NCBI RefSeq assembly: GCF_002099425.1
Contig: NW_018343991.1
Coordinates: forward strand, 12,405,001 to 12,469,000
Source of the DNA: Phascolarctos cinereus
Taxonomy: Eukaryota; Chordata; Mammalia; Diprotodontia; Phascolarctidae
Length of the DNA stretch: 64,000 nucleotides
Reading direction: 5' to 3'
Positions 60,256 to 64,000 of this stretch are shown here, piece after piece (positions within the stretch are counted from its first letter, which is position 1; each line of letters starts with the position of its first letter). The translations under genes were made by a program, and so were the position numbers. Below the pieces are notes generated by a model. That model was given only the letters and a program-made list of their open reading frames with translations, was not told the DNA's origin and did no database searches.

Positions 60256-61980
60256 GGTGTTTTCAAGTACCTAGACTCAAGAAAATCAGAAAAAAAGTGA
60301 AGAAGAAAGGGATATCAAAAGGGACTCAGTAAGGTTAAGCTGTTTCCATTCCTACATGAGAAGATGACACTTGTAACTCATAAAATTTTCCTATTATTCG
60401 GGCAGTTAGTCAGAGTATACCTAGACAGAGGGCACAAGTGTGACTTGCATATGATGGCATGATATCTAAAAAATAAAATTAAGGAGTGAGAAAGAGGAAT
60501 GTATTGACAGAAAAGGAAAGTAAAGGGATAGAATTAGGGTAAATTATGTCATGTAAAAGGGGCAAGAATGAGCTTTTACAGTGGAGGGGAAGATGGGGAA
60601 GATGGCATGGAATGCTCGATTCTTACTTTCATCAGAACTGGGTAAGAGAGGGAATAACACACACACTCAATTGTGTATAGAAATATATCTTACCCTACAG
60701 CAGAGTAGGAGGCAAAAGGGATAGAACAAGGTGGACAATGGAGGAATCAGGGAGGGCACGTGGAGGAGGAATACTGATAGAGGGAGAGTTGATTATTGAA
60801 GGTGGTAGTCAGAAGCAAACACTTTTGAAGAGCTACAGAATGAACGGAGAGAAAGAATAGAATAAACAGGAAGGAACTAGGATGGAGGAAAATACAGTTA
60901 GCAATCATAATGATGAAAAAAATTTTGAAGCATGCTTCTCTGATAAAGGCCTCATTTCTCAAATATAGAGAAATGACTCAAATTTACAAACATAAGCACT
61001 ATTATCCAATTGATATATGAACAAAAGTTATGAACAAGCAGTTTTCAGATGAAATAAACAAAACTATCTGTTGCCTTATGAATAAAAGCTCTAAATCACT
61101 ATTGATTGGAGAAATGCAAATTAAAATGATTCTGAGGTACTACCTCACACATATTAGACTGGCTAATAGAATAGAAAAGGGAAATGACAACGTTGGAGGG
61201 ATTGTGGAAAAACTGAGTCACGAATGGACTGTTGGTGGAGTTGTGCATTGATTCAACCATTCTGAGAGCAATTTGGAAGTATGCCAAAAGTCCTATAAGA
61301 GCATGCATACCTTTTGACCTAGCAATACCACTACTAGGTCTGTATCCCCCAAAAGATCAAAGAACAAAAGGAAAAAGACTTATTTGGCAAAGAATTGGAA
61401 ATTGAAGGGATGACCATCAATTGGACAATGATTGAACAAGTTGTCCTATATGATTGTGATGGAATACTATTGTTGTATAAGCACTGATGAGCAAGATGCT
61501 CTCGGAAAAAAAAAAACCATGGAAAGACTTACATGAACTGATGCAAAGTGAAATGACTAGAACCAGCAGAACATTTACACAGTAACAGCAATATTGTGAG
61601 ATGATCGAGTGTGAGTAACTTAACTATTCTCAGCAATATAATGATCCAAGACAACTCTGAAGGACTTATGATGAAAAATACTCTCCATTCCCAGAGAAAG
61701 AATTGATGGAGTCTGACTACAGGTAAAAACATCTTTTTTTTTAAACTTTATTTTTCTTTGTTTTTTTTGTCTATGTTTTCTTTTTACAACATGACTAATA
61801 TGGAAATATGTTTGTCATGACTATACATGTATAATCTAGACGAAATTACTTGCCTTCTCAGTGGGAGGGGGTGGTGAGAGAGGGAGGTAATTTGGAACTC
61901 AAAATTTTAAGAACTAAAGTTAAAATTTGATTTTACATGTGACTGGGGGGAAATAAAATAGTAAATAATTTAAAAACTAA
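60256..61980 (+). mobile_element. L1 deletion derivative: ORF1 tail joined to ORF2 C-terminal end
   Basis: 60260-60900 matches the post-ORF1 region of the HAL1-like element at 40570-41150. At about 60930 it switches to the ORF2 C-terminal text (SDKGLIS-like), continues to the ORF2 end and the L1 3' UTR, with an A-rich end near 61980. Endonuclease and reverse-transcriptase parts are missing. It may be a HAL1 subfamily or a one-off deletion. Confidence 0.6.
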
Positions 61981-62059
61981 AAAGAAAAGAAAAAAGAAAA
62001 CCCCCAAATGGGACCATGAAGAATTAGACACAACTGAACAACAATGACAACAAAAGTTG

Positions 62060-62440
62060 GAAAAGCATTTTACAACTATTATTTCCTTTTATACTTTTGA
62101 TAACTCTAGGACATAGTTGCTGTTATTATTCCCATTTTACAGATGAAGAAACTGAGTGAGACAGAGATGAAGGGCCTTGCCCACCATCACATAGCTAGTA
62201 ACAATCTGAAGTCATACTGGAGGTCACATCTTTTTTTTTTTTTGGCTAGGCAATGGGGTTAAGTGACTTGCCTAGGGTCACACAGCTAGTAACTGTTATG
62301 TATCTGAGGCCAGATTTGAACTCAGGTCTTCCTGAATCCAGGGCTGGTGTTCTATCCACTGTGCCACCTCACTGCCCCCTGGGGGTCACATCTTTCTGAC
62401 TCCAAGTGCAATGCTAAAACGCATTCACCACCACCAAGCT
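62060..62440 (-). mobile_element. MIR-like SINE split by a younger CORE-SINE
   Basis: The reversed MIR-like copy (cccattttacagatgaagaa) is interrupted by a reversed CORE-SINE at 62234-62383. Its target, ggtcacatcttt, is duplicated at 62222-62233 and 62384-62395. The poly(T) lies at the expected end. Confidence 0.8.
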
Positions 62441-62614
62441 GCCTCTCTTCTGTATGATCTAGTGCTAGAAATAGCATTCCAATTGCTTCTCTTCCAGGTC
62501 ACTCTTTTGCCTATTTCAGCTCCCCACTAGCTATTTTGCCTATGCAGATAATCTTGGTGACTTCCCCTCCCACTTTCTAGGCACATCTTTGGGTTTTTTT
62601 TTGTTTTTGTTTTC

Positions 62615-62735
62615 ATCTATTAAAATATAAGCTTCTTAGATGCACGGACCGTTATGTTTTGTTGGCTTTATATTCTTAATGCTTAGCACTGTGCCTCACA
62701 CATTGTAAATGAGTACTAGTTAATCTATTTCTGTG
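62615..62735 (+). mobile_element. L2 3' end
   Basis: aagcttcttagatgcacgga, atgcttagcactgtgcctca and a degenerate taaatgagtactagtta end. Confidence 0.6.
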
Positions 62736-62749
62736 TTTGTCCGTTGGTC

Positions 62750-64000
62750 AGTCTATGTCCCCAAATGGATATAAGATTTGGATACAAAGAATGATATCAT
62801 AAACAGATTAGAGGAGCAAGGAAAAAAGTGATCTTTTGAATTTATAGAATGAGGAATAGTTCAAGACAAAACAAGGAATAGAGAGGATTGCACAACACAC
62901 TATGAACAATTTTGATTATATAATATAAATTTTTCAGAAAAAACAAATGTGGTTAAATTTAGAAGAAAATTAGGAAACTGGCTAAAGGTAAGGATCTAAT
63001 TTTTTTAAAAAACATTTTTGTTACTTTCTTATTTTGACTTTCAAATTTTCAGTTTTTTCTTGTTCATTCCACCTTGTTCCACCCACTGAAGAAGTAAAGG
63101 AGAGACAGAAAGAGGAACAAAGAGATTGGAGAAGGAAGGAAAGAAGAGGGGAAGAGAGAAAAGGAAGGAAGGATGAAAGAAGGAAGGAAGGAAAAACCTT
63201 GAATCGCATAAGGTAAACAGGCAAAACATTATCATATTACTTATGTTGAAATATTTATAAATTATTCTGCATATCAGTTCATCTTTTCACTACCTTTCAT
63301 TTATGTAGAGTTTTCTTCTTCATTGCTCCTTTAGAATCATATTTGATCAGACTTCTTATTTACTTCCAAATTTTTTTGTTTTTATAATATTGGTATTATA
63401 GTTTAAATTACTCTTGTGCTTTATTATGTATCAATTCATAAAAGTATTTCCATTGGTATTTCAAACTATATTTTGTCTATTATTTTATGGCTACAGTAAC
63501 ATTCTATTACATTCATATACCCTATCAAAAATAAGTACAGGAAATAGAAAAGACTTGGGAGTGTACATGTCCAGACCCACACACAGGAAGTAGATGGACA
63601 TTCTTCTACTATACTCTTCACAGAGATACAAGCTGATGTAAATAAAGGGAGAAAAATGAATTTCTCATGAACAGAGAGGGCCAATCTCATAAAAACAAAT
63701 TAGAACATTATTTCATGAAATAATTTATTCAATGCTATACCAGTCAAAACACCAAATGATTATTTTGTAAAGGCAGAGATCATGGAAGGTAAAATAAACA
63801 CTGTTGATTACATAAAATTTTTTAAAAAGATACTGCACAAACAATGCCAGTACAAATAAAAATAGAAGAGAAGCAGGTTAAAGGGTAAAATTCTTTGCAG
63901 CAACTTTCACTGATCAGGATCTCATTTCTCAGGTATGTAGGGAACAGATTCAAATTCACATAAATAAGAGCCATTCCCCAATTGATGAATAGGAGATCTT
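62750..64000. mobile_element. L1 pieces in both orientations, running off the window
   Basis: 62750-63000 is a forward ORF2 fragment. 63000-63520 is mostly antisense and includes a GGAA-rich tract (63095-63200). 63520-64000 is a forward ORF2 C-terminal part (aactttcactgatcaggatctcatttctca split over codons for SDQDLIS) that continues past the end. Confidence 0.6.

Noticed and set aside
1-64000. CRISPR arrays, operons, tRNA or rRNA genes
   Set aside because: This is mammalian nuclear DNA. I saw no CRISPR spacing and no tRNA or rRNA gene; SINE heads are the only tRNA-like text.

Overview
The window is mammalian, almost certainly marsupial, nuclear DNA. It is AT-rich, gene-poor and packed with L1 and half-L1 (HAL1-like) copies, MIR/CORE-SINEs, L2 ends and microsatellites. 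A CORE-SINE whose head reads like gcagctaagtggcgcagtgg recurs; I know this type from marsupials, and an Australasian marsupial is my best guess (inference).

Two related host genes lie head to head about 35 kb apart. Both belong to the BPI-fold family A (BPIFA, PLUNC-like) of secreted airway and salivary lipid-binding proteins. The plus-strand gene (47.8-56.0 kb) is intact. It has a TATA box, a non-coding first exon, seven coding exons giving 221 residues, and a non-coding last exon with AATAAA. This is the nine-exon plan of mammalian PLUNC genes. It keeps the signal peptide and the single conserved cysteine pair.

The minus-strand gene (12.3 down to 1.35 kb) is a paralogue. The signal exon, intron phases, splice sites and even the 3' untranslated exon match. 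Its signal-peptide exon has swollen from about 110 to 390 bases and now encodes a Thr/Pro-rich, mucin-like segment. Its BPI half is decaying: a stop and a lost cysteine in exon 5, a GC splice donor after exon 6, and a lost terminal stop codon. I think this is the most novel object in the window: a BPIFA gene turning into a small secreted mucin, or dying.

Between the two genes (12.3-47.6 kb) lie mostly LINE/SINE layers. In plus orientation there is also a block resembling the BPIFA promoter (18.5-18.7 kb) and a decayed BPIFA-like signal-peptide exon (27.7 kb). They hint at a third, dead paralogue. Two HAL1-like elements (28.8-32.7 and 37.7-41.6 kb) each carry another 5'-complete copy inserted in ORF1.

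Downstream of the intact gene (56.7-58.3 kb) is a fossil retroviral env-tail plus LTR. It ends in a poly(A)-like tract and is flanked by a 16-base duplication, so it looks like a LINE-mobilised transcript. From 59.2 kb to the end the sequence is L1, HAL1-like and SINE material.
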